Origin: Chlorobiales bacterium
GTDB taxonomy: Bacteria > Bacteroidota > Chlorobiia > Chlorobiales > Chlorobiaceae
NCBI GenBank assembly: GCA_022360275.1
Contig: JAKSDC010000155.1
Location: 1 to 29,185, forward strand
Direction: 5' to 3'
Length of the DNA: 29,185 nt
The position numbers and the translations under genes were made by a program. Under the pieces are notes generated by a model. The model was not told where the DNA came from and did no database searches. It saw only the letters and a program-made list of their open reading frames with translations. Below, one piece after another: positions 14,222-21,840 of the stretch. How positions within the stretch are numbered: the stretch's first letter is position 1; each line of letters opens with the position of its first letter.

Positions 14222-15547
14222 ATGGATTCAGACATAGTAGAACTCTTTATATTATTCGGCCTGATTTTGGCTAACGGCTTCTTTTCGATGGCCGAATTTG
14301 CAATTATTTCTTCAAGGGAAACCAAATTACATGAATTGCGTGATGCCGGCATAACAAAAGCATCACTCGTTCTTGAACTGCTGGATAACCCCGGCAAATT
14401 TCTCTCCGCAATACAGGTAGGAATCACTCTCATCGCTACATTTGCAGGTGCATTCAGCGGTGTCAGCTTTTCCGAACCGGTCTCGGAACTCATTTCCGGT
14501 ATTGAAATCCTCAAACCTTACAGTGAAGAGCTTGCTCTCGGACTGGTTGTCATAGGTGTCACCTACTTTACCCTTATCGTCGGCGAACTTGCACCAAAAA
14601 AAATCGCCCTGCAGCATCCCGAGCAAATAGCGCTCAAAATTGCACGAGTCATCGATATCATCTGCCGGATAAGCTCTCCGATAGTCAACCTTATTAACGG
14701 CTCGACCAATATCGTTCTCAAAATTATCGGCATAAAAAACATTGAGAAACCGCTTGTCAGTGACGAGGAAGTCATGCTCATGATAAAACAGGGGGCAAAA
14801 AAAGGAGTTTTCGAGTCGGTTGAATATGAAATGGTTTCAAGAATTTTCCGGCTGAGCGACAAGCGCGCCAGCTCGATGATGACCCCGAAAAGCGAAATTG
14901 AATGGCTCGACCTCAACGCTCCCGAAGAAGAACTGATTTCAAAAATGCAGGCAAGCGGACGCTCACGGTTCCCGGTTGCAGAAGACAGCCTCGACAATCT
15001 GAGAGGTGTCGTCCGCTCGCTTGATCTTGTCAACAAACAGCTGCTCGAACCGGGCGATCTGAAAGCCACCATCCGCAATGCAATGAAACCGCCGCTGTTT
15101 GTCCCGGAATCCGTCCCGGCGTTCCAGGTGCTCGAACTTTTCAAGGAAAACAGGGCACACCTTGCACTGGTGATCGATGAGCAGGGATTCGTGCAAGGAG
15201 CCATAACACTTACGGATGTGCTTGAAAGCATCGTCGGGGATATTCCGGCTGACGATCTTGAAGGAACGAAAAAAATAGTGCGCAGAAGTCAACGAACATG
15301 GATCATCGACGGCCTTCTTCCGGTAGATGATTTCGTCGCAGAGTTTGATCTCGACAACTTTCTCGACGAGGAGGACCCTCGCTACGATACCATGGGCGGG
15401 TTCCTCATGACCAAACTTGAAAAAGTCCCCTCGGTCATGGACACCCTTGAGTGGCATAACATGCTTTTCAAGGTCATCAAAATGGACGGGCAACGGGTAG
15501 GCAAAATACTGGTGATATTCAATCAGGAAGGAAAAAACGGAACCTGA
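14222..15547 (+). CDS. CNNM/CorC-family transporter (DUF21, CBS pair, CorC_HlyC)
   Basis: A 441-residue membrane protein. Residues 1-185 are the DUF21 (CNNM) domain, starting with a hydrophobic helix and the conserved A-N-G-F-F-S-M-A-E-F-A-I-I-S-S-R segment. They continue with G-I-T-L-I-A-T-F-A-G-A-F-S-G and G-E-L-A-P-K-K-I-A-L. Residues about 205-335 hold two CBS motifs (R-A-S-S-M-M-T-P-K-S and R-A-H-L-A-L-V-I-D-E). Residues about 350-437 are the CorC_HlyC domain. Relatives (YtfL/PaeA, YhdP, CNNM) are implicated in Mg2+ or polyamine export and cation homeostasis; the old hemolysin label is misleading. Substrate here is unknown. It is the first plus-strand gene of a pair with ndk, which has its own likely promoter. 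Confidence 0.9.
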   Translation: MDSDIVELFILFGLILANGFFSMAEFAIISSRETKLHELRDAGITKASLVLELLDNPGKFLSAIQVGITLIATFAGAFSGVSFSEPVSELISGIEILKPYSEELALGLVVIGVTYFTLIVGELAPKKIALQHPEQIALKIARVIDIICRISSPIVNLINGSTNIVLKIIGIKNIEKPLVSDEEVMLMIKQGAKKGVFESVEYEMVSRIFRLSDKRASSMMTPKSEIEWLDLNAPEEELISKMQASGRSRFPVAEDSLDNLRGVVRSLDLVNKQLLEPGDLKATIRNAMKPPLFVPESVPAFQVLELFKENRAHLALVIDEQGFVQGAITLTDVLESIVGDIPADDLEGTKKIVRRSQRTWIIDGLLPVDDFVAEFDLDNFLDEEDPRYDTMGGFLMTKLEKVPSVMDTLEWHNMLFKVIKMDGQRVGKILVIFNQEGKNGT

Positions 15548-15568
15548 AAAGATAACCCGATCCTGCAC

Positions 15569-15594
15569 TGAACCTGCAGTTCATTCCATTTTTT
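15569..15594 (+). terminator. Weak intrinsic terminator after the CNNM gene
   Basis: TGAAC-ctgca-GTTCA (15569-15583) forms a 5-bp stem, followed after 5 nt by a run of six T (15589-15594), 22 nt beyond the stop codon. The stem is short, so termination may be partial. Confidence 0.35.
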
Positions 15595-15636
15595 CATATT
15601 CAGCCGACATTATGTATTTTCGCACACGGATCTAGC

Positions 15637-15664
15637 CTTACAAAAAAGCATTTCAACGTATAAT
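15637..15664 (+). promoter_or_regulatory. Probable sigma-70-type promoter of ndk
   Basis: CTTACA (15637-15642), a 16-nt spacer, and a perfect TATAAT (15659-15664) lie 17 nt before the ndk ATG. Transcription starting about 7 nt after the -10 would give a leader of only about 10 nt, which fits the lack of a Shine-Dalgarno. Confidence 0.5.
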
Positions 15665-15680
15665 CTAAACACAGATTCTG

Positions 15681-16106
15681 ATGACCAGAACCCTTACCAT
15701 TCTCAAACCGGATTGTGTTCGCAAGCAGCTTATCGGCGCGGTAATCGACAAGATAGAGCATGCAGGCTTTCGTATTGTTGCCATGAAAAAAACAAAGCTG
15801 ACGCAAGAAACAGCCGGGGCATTCTATTCCGTTCACCGCGAGAGACCCTTCTACGGAGAACTCGTCGAGTTTATGTCCTCGGGTCCCTGCGTCCCTATGA
15901 TTCTTGAAAAAGAAAATGCTGTGGAAGACTTTCGTAAACTTATCGGAGCGACTGATCCTGCAGAAGCTGAAGAGGGAACAATTCGCAAACTCTATGCAGA
16001 CAGCAAAGGCGAAAACATTGTCCACGGCTCGGACTCGGATGAAAACGCACAAATCGAATCTTCGTTCTTCTTCTCCGCTGAAGAAACCGTCCGCGTTAAT
16101 AACTGA
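15681..16106 (+). CDS. ndk: Nucleoside diphosphate kinase
   Basis: A 141-residue enzyme exchanging the gamma-phosphate between nucleoside tri- and diphosphates. It starts T-L-T-I-L-K-P-D-C-V-R-K, and the phospho-histidine is H115 in N-I-V-H-G-S-D-S-D-E-N-A, the family signature. Length matches bacterial Ndk. It has a likely promoter of its own 17 nt upstream and is convergent with dacA. Confidence 0.97.
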   Translation: MTRTLTILKPDCVRKQLIGAVIDKIEHAGFRIVAMKKTKLTQETAGAFYSVHRERPFYGELVEFMSSGPCVPMILEKENAVEDFRKLIGATDPAEAEEGTIRKLYADSKGENIVHGSDSDENAQIESSFFFSAEETVRVNN

Positions 16107-16188
16107 ACTGTTTCAAAAACTGTTTACCCCGGCCAGATAGCGTGACAGCCGGATGGCTAATAAGCTGACCTTGCGCCTGGTTGCCTTC

Positions 16189-16258
16189 ATCTCCGGGCTC
16201 GACCCGGAGATCCATCTTCTCTCCAACGTCAGTATGGATGCCGCATCAAGTGCGGCAT
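16189..16258. repeat. Two REP-like hairpins in the ndk-dacA gap
   Basis: The 291-nt gap between convergent ndk and dacA contains two perfect hairpins, each with a 5-nt loop. The first is ATCTCCGGG with CCCGGAGAT (9 bp, 16189-16211). The second is ATGCCGCA with TGCGGCAT (8 bp, 16238-16258). Loops are CTCGA and TCAAG. Paired GC-rich palindromes of this kind in gene-convergence gaps resemble dispersed REP/BIME elements and can protect or terminate transcripts from both sides. The remainder of the gap (to 16397) is pyrimidine-rich on the plus strand with no recognisable feature. Confidence 0.6.
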
Positions 16259-16397
16259 GACTATCCGGTAATACTGTTGAATTGTTTGAGGACGGTCAAC
16301 TTCCTTCACTCGCCCTCTTGCCATGTCGCCCCTTCGATAACCCGGTCCTTGGCTTCCGGTCTCCCCCTCCTTTTTTTACTCCTGCTGCCTTTTTCCA

Positions 16398-17330
16398 TCA
16401 CTGAGCTTCGTTACCCATAAAAATAAGCGACTGCACTTTCAGCCTTTTTTCCGGACGATACGAAACCTTTTCCCGCTCACTTTCCTCAAATGCCTGTTCA
16501 AACACTTTCTCTGCAAGCTCCCAACGTTTCTTCCCGGACTTGAGCATCACAAGCACCATATCCATGTCCTTTTTTTTTGCTCTGGCAATAAGGCACCTGC
16601 CTGCCTTCAGGGTATAACCGGTTTTGATACCAACGGCATACGGATAGTTTTCAAGAAGCTTGTTGCTTGATTTAAGCAGGTACTTTTTCTTTGTTTCCTG
16701 CTCGTAAAACGATACCGAATCAAGTGCTGCAATACGATTGAAAATTTCGTTGCCGATTGCATATTCGGTAAGCCGCAACAGGTCACCCGCCGTCGAATAA
16801 TGACCGGCGTAACGATCCCTGTCATACCCTGCAGGATTGGTGAAATGAGAATATTTCATCCCTATTTCTTTCGCCTTGCGATTCATGATATCGGCAAACC
16901 CTTTGACGCTTCCGCCAAGATAGAGTGCAATTGCAAACGCAGCATCATTGCTCGACCGAACCATCGATGCGTTGACGAGGTCTACAAGGCGGATTTTCTC
17001 TCCCGGCTCAAACCCTGCCTTGCTTGGTTCCACATCGGTCGCTGCTTCCGGAATAGCAACGACATTGCCAAGTTTGCCGCTTTCTATCGCAATAATTGCA
17101 GTCAGTATTTTCGTAAGACTTGCAGGCTGTATACGCTGAACGGCGTTCTTGGACATGAGCACCTGCGATGTACTCAGGTCTTTGAGAACATATGAATCGA
17201 CTTCCTGCTCGAAATTCAGGCTGTCCTGCTCCGTATCGGGCTTTGCGTATAACAAAGGAGATCCGGCAAACAGCAGACATGCAAGAAACAGGAGTAAGGA
17301 AATAATAGGTAGAACAGCAAATTTTCTCAT
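16398..17330 (-). CDS. D-alanyl-D-alanine carboxypeptidase (S11, DacA/PBP5-type)
   Basis: A penicillin-binding protein trimming the terminal D-Ala from peptidoglycan stem peptides. With the start at 17330 it has 310 residues: signal peptide (about 1-29, M-R-K-F ... L-L-Y-A-K), then the S-L-T-K box (71-74), S-S-N (126-128) and K-T-G (236-238), all three catalytic motifs of class S11. The PBP5 C-terminal beta domain and amphipathic anchor are absent, so this is a short soluble or signal-anchored form. The open frame extends upstream to 17594 into the neighbouring permease gene. Met at 17330 is chosen because it begins a clean signal peptide and follows GGAG by 4 nt; Met at 17348 is the alternative. 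It lies 115 nt downstream of the AI-2E permease. Confidence 0.9.
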   Translation of the reverse strand: MRKFAVLPIISLLLFLACLLFAGSPLLYAKPDTEQDSLNFEQEVDSYVLKDLSTSQVLMSKNAVQRIQPASLTKILTAIIAIESGKLGNVVAIPEAATDVEPSKAGFEPGEKIRLVDLVNASMVRSSNDAAFAIALYLGGSVKGFADIMNRKAKEIGMKYSHFTNPAGYDRDRYAGHYSTAGDLLRLTEYAIGNEIFNRIAALDSVSFYEQETKKKYLLKSSNKLLENYPYAVGIKTGYTLKAGRCLIARAKKKDMDMVLVMLKSGKKRWELAEKVFEQAFEESEREKVSYRPEKRLKVQSLIFMGNEAQ

Positions 17331-17445
17331 GGCTCTCCGGCACTTCATCGATTCTTTTACTATAACGACTATCGCCATCAGGCTGAATCCTGACACATCA
17401 CCCTTTTCCAATGTAACAAAAGCAAAAGCAGTCGTGCAAAAACTG

Positions 17446-18552
17446 TCATACCTGCGTTTTGTCGCTCCCTCCCGAATCATTACAGGGCTCCGGGCTCTTG
17501 AACCCCTTGAGATACTCCTTGAACGTCTCGCCGTAAATTTCCCAGACAGTGACAAAAAGGGCTGCGACCACAGGACCGACAATAAAACCTGCAATACCGA
17601 AAAGGCTTATTCCCCCGAACGTGCCAAAGAAAATCAGAAGCTCGTGCAATTTGGTATCCCTTCCGACAAGCGTAGGCCTGAGAACGTTATCGATGCTGCT
17701 GACGAGCAGACCGCAAAAGAGCAGAAGACCGGTCGCGGCAACATATTCACCGGTTGCATAGAGGTAGATAACCGCAGGAACCCATACAAGCCCTGACCCG
17801 ATAACCGGTATAATCGACAGTACCGTCATGACCGCACCCCAGAAAACAGCACTCTCTATACCCGCAACCCCTAAAGCAATTCCTCCAAGAGTACCCTGGA
17901 TGATACCGATGACAAAAGTACCCCTGATGGTTGCTCCGGTAACCGAGGTAAACTTTTCAAGCATACGCGACTGATCGCGTTCACTGAGCGGAAGGTAGTA
18001 GAGGATCTTTTCGAGGAACTTCCTGCCGTCTCTGAGGAAAAAAAACATGGTATAAAAAAACACAAACATCATAAACAGCATATGCACAGTCGAGAGGGTA
18101 AAGGACGAAATGTTTTCGAAAAGGAAAGTGCTGATCTTTCCAACCATCTCACCGAGACGCTGCAGGATCTCGTCGCTGTATTGGGCGATTGTCTCGGAAT
18201 GGGGAAGCGAATTGATAATATCAGGTAAAGTTGTCGGCTCCGCGAGACGCTTTTCAATCCATGGTCCGACCGAACTACTCACTTTTATCGCTTGTCCGGC
18301 AACGACCCCGAGCAGGGCGAGTAAAGGGAAAATCAGAATAATTGCTATGGCAAGAAGTGTCATGGCCGCACTCAGGCCTTTTTTCCCCCTGAAAAGGCGT
18401 TCAAACCACCGGTACAACGGCATTGCCAGTCCGGAAAAGATAGCGGCAAGCAGAATGACCATGAGAAAACTGTACACCATGGACAAAAAGATTGCCGAGA
18501 TCACCAGGACAAAAACCAGGAGTATGATATTGTTGAGAATCGTTTTTTGCAT
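17446..18552 (-). CDS. AI-2E-type transporter family protein (PerM/TqsA-like)
   Basis: A 368-residue inner-membrane protein with about eight hydrophobic segments: two near 7-45, one near 60-85, one near 155-175, then a block from about 210 to 345. The family hallmarks are P-V-I-G-S-G-L-V-W-V-P (in the fifth/sixth helix region), D-N-V-L-R-P-T-L-V-G, and G-I-A-G-F-I-V-G-P-V-V-A-A-L near the C-terminus. The family name comes from E. coli TqsA, but members move different substrates, including Na+/H+ antiport in some, so AI-2 export should not be assumed. It follows rsmE by 9 nt. Confidence 0.9.
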   Translation of the reverse strand: MQKTILNNIILLVFVLVISAIFLSMVYSFLMVILLAAIFSGLAMPLYRWFERLFRGKKGLSAAMTLLAIAIILIFPLLALLGVVAGQAIKVSSSVGPWIEKRLAEPTTLPDIINSLPHSETIAQYSDEILQRLGEMVGKISTFLFENISSFTLSTVHMLFMMFVFFYTMFFFLRDGRKFLEKILYYLPLSERDQSRMLEKFTSVTGATIRGTFVIGIIQGTLGGIALGVAGIESAVFWGAVMTVLSIIPVIGSGLVWVPAVIYLYATGEYVAATGLLLFCGLLVSSIDNVLRPTLVGRDTKLHELLIFFGTFGGISLFGIAGFIVGPVVAALFVTVWEIYGETFKEYLKGFKSPEPCNDSGGSDKTQV

Positions 18553-18561
18553 AGCTTTATT

Positions 18562-19314
18562 TTATATCCATTTATCCTGCTGCTCACTCATCACAATCTG
18601 TGAACGAACCATGGCAACGGCAAAAACACCAGCCGTTTCCGCACGAAGAATCGAACGTCCGAATGATATTTCAGAAAAGCCAAGCCTAAGGGCGCACCTT
18701 ACCTCTTCTTCGGTAAACCCCCCTTCCCCTCCGATAATAAACAACACATTTTTATCGGTAAATGATGCCCCAGGGCTGATTTCAGACGATTCATAGGGAA
18801 GCAGCTTCATGTCGTACCCCTCGAGACGCAGTACCTCGTCAAGCAGGAGCGGCTTTGTAATCTCAGGAAGATGATACCTTTTTGTTTGACGTGAAGCCGA
18901 AACAAGAATTTTTTTCCAGCGCCGCAGTTTACTGTCTATTTGTTCCGCTTTCGGCTGTGCAACCGTTCTACAGGTTATCATGGGTACGATCCCGGTGACA
19001 CCAAGTTCGGTAGCCTTTTCAAGAAAAAAATCAAACCTCTGAGATGATTTCAGAAGCGACATGGCAACCGTCACTTTTGTAGACGCCGGAGTCATTTTTT
19101 CTGCTGCAATAATTGCCGCTGTCAAAAAACCTTTGCCGACCTTCGTTATTGCAGCTTGTATCGACAGTCCTTCCCCGTCAGTAAGATGAACCTCATCTCC
19201 CTCTCTTTTTCTCAGAACTTTTGTCATATGAAAAAACTCATCCCCTTGAACGGCAAGAGTTCCTTCTGCAAGGTCGATACGATGGTGGGGTGTGTAAAAA
19301 AGATCCATATCCAT
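18562..19314 (-). CDS. rsmE: 16S rRNA (uracil-1498-N3)-methyltransferase RsmE
   Basis: A SPOUT-class methyltransferase for U1498 in the decoding region of 16S rRNA. It has an N-terminal PUA-like domain (D-L-F-Y-T-P-H-H-R-I, then V-L-R-K-R-E-G-D-E-V) and a C-terminal knotted domain with L-F-I-I-G-G-E-G-G-F-T-E-E-E-V and F-G-R-S-I-L-R-A-E-T-A forming the SAM-binding loops. E-K-A-T-E-L-G-V is also conserved. The frame opens upstream with TTG at 19335 inside comF. ATG at 19314, 10 nt after the comF stop, gives 250 residues and the usual family start; ATG at 19308 is equally possible. Confidence 0.93.
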   Translation of the reverse strand: MDMDLFYTPHHRIDLAEGTLAVQGDEFFHMTKVLRKREGDEVHLTDGEGLSIQAAITKVGKGFLTAAIIAAEKMTPASTKVTVAMSLLKSSQRFDFFLEKATELGVTGIVPMITCRTVAQPKAEQIDSKLRRWKKILVSASRQTKRYHLPEITKPLLLDEVLRLEGYDMKLLPYESSEISPGASFTDKNVLFIIGGEGGFTEEEVRCALRLGFSEISFGRSILRAETAGVFAVAMVRSQIVMSEQQDKWI

Positions 19315-19324
19315 GCTCAGCGTT

Positions 19325-20014
19325 TCAAGCGGCAAACACTATCGTTGCAAGAGAGATGTTCCCCACTCCTGCAGACCTGAGGGACTGCATGACAGCGGCA
19401 ACCGTCGCTCCGGTCGTGAACACATCGTCAACAAGCAGAATATTTTCAGGCATGACTTTTCCGGTTGCTGCAAAAGCATCACGCACGTTGCCCAACCTTT
19501 CACGCGGTGACAATCCGGTCTGTGACCGGGTATATTTTTTACGAACCACAAGATCGACCCGAACATCCGTGCCGAGAAACTCAGCAAGAGAATCAGCTAT
19601 AACCTCGGACTGGTTATAGGTTCGTTCTACTGCCTTCAAACGATGAAGAGGAACCGGAACAATACAGTCATAGCGGTCGGCGGCATTTGCCCCGGTTTGT
19701 ATGAGCTCGGCGAGAAACCTTCCAAACACTTTTCCGAGCCGGTGCTCCCCTCCATACTTCATTGCATGAATAATTGACTGAAGCCGGTCGTTTTTATGAA
19801 ACCTGTAAAGCGCCCATGCTTTTTGAGGGAGATCGTCTTCCGGAAAGGTTTTTCTGAAAACCTCCTTTACCGCATAGTCCGCAGCATCGGCATCTGAAAA
19901 CCTGTCGAAAGAAGCCGTGCATTTGCTGCAGATTTCCCGTTCACCGTCAACAAGCAGTGTGTAACATCCCGCGCAGACGTGCGGGTAGAAAAGATGGAGT
20001 ATCTCATCAAGCAT
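19325..20014 (-). CDS. ComF-family phosphoribosyltransferase-like protein
   Basis: A 229-residue protein with an N-terminal four-cysteine zinc finger (C14, C17, C29, C32) and a C-terminal PRTase fold with the PRPP loop I-L-L-V-D-D-V-F-T-T-G-A-T (about 192-204). Also present are V-P-V-P-L-H and Y-N-Q-S. ComF proteins act in DNA uptake or processing during natural transformation in several bacteria (with PriA, DprA), though many non-competent bacteria carry them. AAAGG lies about 5 nt before the ATG. No other competence gene is in the window. Confidence 0.88.
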   Translation of the reverse strand: MLDEILHLFYPHVCAGCYTLLVDGEREICSKCTASFDRFSDADAADYAVKEVFRKTFPEDDLPQKAWALYRFHKNDRLQSIIHAMKYGGEHRLGKVFGRFLAELIQTGANAADRYDCIVPVPLHRLKAVERTYNQSEVIADSLAEFLGTDVRVDLVVRKKYTRSQTGLSPRERLGNVRDAFAATGKVMPENILLVDDVFTTGATVAAVMQSLRSAGVGNISLATIVFAA

Positions 20015-20024
20015 TGCACCTTTC

Positions 20025-21017
20025 TCATTCTATCGAGGAAAAACAACGTGCTGCTGCACCGTACACTCCGGCCCGGTTCCCCAGCGCAGCAGGAACAACC
20101 TCCAGACCGTCATGCATCGACGGAAGCGTCGAAGCCTTAATCTGCGCAAATGCAGGAGAAAAAATCAGATTCCCTGCGCCTGAAATCCCCCCCCCGATAA
20201 CAAATTTACGGATATCCATCAGCGCAACCACACCGGCAAGACCCACCCCCAGTACTGCGCCTACCTTGTTCCAGACTTCAATAGCGAGAGGATCACCATG
20301 GTGTGCAGCTTTTTCAAGGGTTCTTGGTGAGAGGCTGCCCAACTCCTTGCCATGAAACTCTTCAGACCAGGACTCCGGCGGATTGGCCCTGTAGATCTCC
20401 ACACCCATGGCAACAATGCCTTTTTTCCCGATCAGACTCTCGACCGTACCTCTTACACCGGCATGAACACTCCCTCCCCTGTAATCAACCGTCATGTAGC
20501 CGATTTCACCTGCCGTACCGCTGGAACCCCTGTACAGCTTGCGGTTGAGGATGACTCCGCCGCCAACACCGGTTCCCAGGGTAACCATCATAAAATCATC
20601 AAACTTTTTCCCTGCCCCGAAAACAGCCTCGCCGCAAGCAGCAATGTTTGCATCATTTTCGAGGATCAACGGACAGTCCAGGGAATACTCACTGGAAAGC
20701 ACCTTTTGCAGCCGGTTTTTCAGAGGGTATTGCTCCCATCCCGGCAAATTGGGCGGATAGCTGAGAATACCTTTCCTGCTGTCGACTGCTCCGGGTGCAC
20801 CAAGCCCGATTCCTGCAAACAGTTCCCCAACCAGCCGTTCCTTGAAACAGTTATACATTGAAAACCCGCGCGATGCTATCTGCCTGACAATACCTTCCGG
20901 GCCGGAACCAACCCGTGTCGGATGCCGTTCATGATCAAGGACACGACCTTGTTCATCAATCACAGCAAGCTTGACAGCCGTCCCTCCAAGATCCACCCCA
21001 AGCGCCCAGCGTGACAT
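20025..21017 (-). CDS. ROK-family sugar kinase (glucokinase-like) without the zinc site
   Basis: 330 residues from Met at 21017. The ATP loop is L-G-V-D-L-G-G-T near the N-terminus; the catalytic Asp is D122 in L-E-N-D-A-N-I-A-A; and the second ATP motif is L-G-T-G-V-G-G-G-V (147-155). These support a ROK hexokinase, most likely glucose or a related sugar. The zinc motif of typical ROK proteins (H, then C-x-C-x4-C) is absent: the four ligand positions are Y174, V184, A186 and T191. The frame also opens with GTG at 21056 overlapping lpxA; the internal Met was chosen because the conserved fold begins three residues later. It lies 14 nt after lpxA and 10 nt before comF. Glycogen metabolism (glgA) in the window fits a glucokinase role, as inference. 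Confidence 0.8.
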   Translation of the reverse strand: MSRWALGVDLGGTAVKLAVIDEQGRVLDHERHPTRVGSGPEGIVRQIASRGFSMYNCFKERLVGELFAGIGLGAPGAVDSRKGILSYPPNLPGWEQYPLKNRLQKVLSSEYSLDCPLILENDANIAACGEAVFGAGKKFDDFMMVTLGTGVGGGVILNRKLYRGSSGTAGEIGYMTVDYRGGSVHAGVRGTVESLIGKKGIVAMGVEIYRANPPESWSEEFHGKELGSLSPRTLEKAAHHGDPLAIEVWNKVGAVLGVGLAGVVALMDIRKFVIGGGISGAGNLIFSPAFAQIKASTLPSMHDGLEVVPAALGNRAGVYGAAARCFSSIE

Positions 21018-21031
21018 GCTTTTTTCGTTTT

Positions 21032-21829
21032 TCAGGATTTGAAAGGCCTGATACACTTCCTCTTTGCAGCATCTGTATCAAAAAAACGCAGTACCTCGTC
21101 AACTTCGGGAGTGCGTTCACATTCACTCTGAACTTTTTCAAGCGCATTGCCGAGGAGTAACCCCGACTGGAAAATGATCCTGTACACGTCCCGGATCGTA
21201 TCGATCTGTTGCGAGGAAAAACCCCTCCGTTTAAGCCCAACCAGATTCAGTCCTTCAAAACGAAACGTTTCATGACCACCTGCCATGACATAGGGAGGAA
21301 CATCGAGTGAAGCTCTCGATATCCCTCCTACCATTGCATATTTCCCGATACGTACAAACTGGTGAACGCCAGCAAGCCCGCCTACAACAGCGTAATCCTC
21401 AACCTCGCAATGACCTCCGAACTGAACGGAATTAGCGATAATAACATGGTTCCCGATGATGCAGTCGTGACCTGCATGAACATAGGCCATAATAAGGTTG
21501 TCAGAACCAACAACTGTTTCACCGTTTGCCTTGGTCCCCCTGTTCAGGGTCACATACTCTCTGATAACCGTACGGTCGCCGACAAGGAGGCAGGTTTTTT
21601 CACCTTCGAACTTCAGATCTTGGGGAATGGTGGAAAGAACCGCCCCGGCAAACACCCTGCACTCCTTTCCTAAACGGGCACCGTCAGCAATCTGTACATG
21701 GGGGCCTATCGCGGTATTGTCCCCGATAACAACATCATCCTCGATCACCGCATAAGGGCCGATTGTAACTCCTTCGCCGATTTCAGCTTTTGACCCGACT
21801 ACGGCTGTCGGATGTATACAAGTGTCCAT
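21032..21829 (-). CDS. lpxA: UDP-N-acetylglucosamine acyltransferase LpxA
   Basis: The first enzyme of lipid A synthesis, moving a 3-hydroxyacyl chain from ACP to UDP-GlcNAc. Residues about 5-190 are left-handed beta-helix hexapeptide repeats (I-G-P-Y-A-V-I, V-V-I-G-D-N and so on). The catalytic histidine is in Y-V-H-A-G-H-D-C, and F-G-G-H, G-G-L-A-G-V-H-Q-F and N-L-V-G-L-K-R-R-G-F are family signatures. A helical C-terminal domain follows. The ATG at 21829 is preferred over TTG one codon upstream. It lies 11 nt after the DUF2723 gene and heads the lpxA-ROK-comF-rsmE stretch. lpxD and lpxB are not in the window. Confidence 0.96.
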   Translation of the reverse strand: MDTCIHPTAVVGSKAEIGEGVTIGPYAVIEDDVVIGDNTAIGPHVQIADGARLGKECRVFAGAVLSTIPQDLKFEGEKTCLLVGDRTVIREYVTLNRGTKANGETVVGSDNLIMAYVHAGHDCIIGNHVIIANSVQFGGHCEVEDYAVVGGLAGVHQFVRIGKYAMVGGISRASLDVPPYVMAGGHETFRFEGLNLVGLKRRGFSSQQIDTIRDVYRIIFQSGLLLGNALEKVQSECERTPEVDEVLRFFDTDAAKRKCIRPFKS

Positions 21830-21840
21830 CAATAGCTGTT

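Noticed and set aside
16181..16420. Small plus-strand gene after ndk
   Set aside because: It runs through two perfect REP-like hairpins, has no ribosome-binding site and no coding-like codon bias.
17331..17594. N-terminal extension of dacA by 88 codons
   Set aside because: It overlaps the AI-2E permease gene by about 150 nt and would bury the signal peptide; Met at 17330 is the better start.
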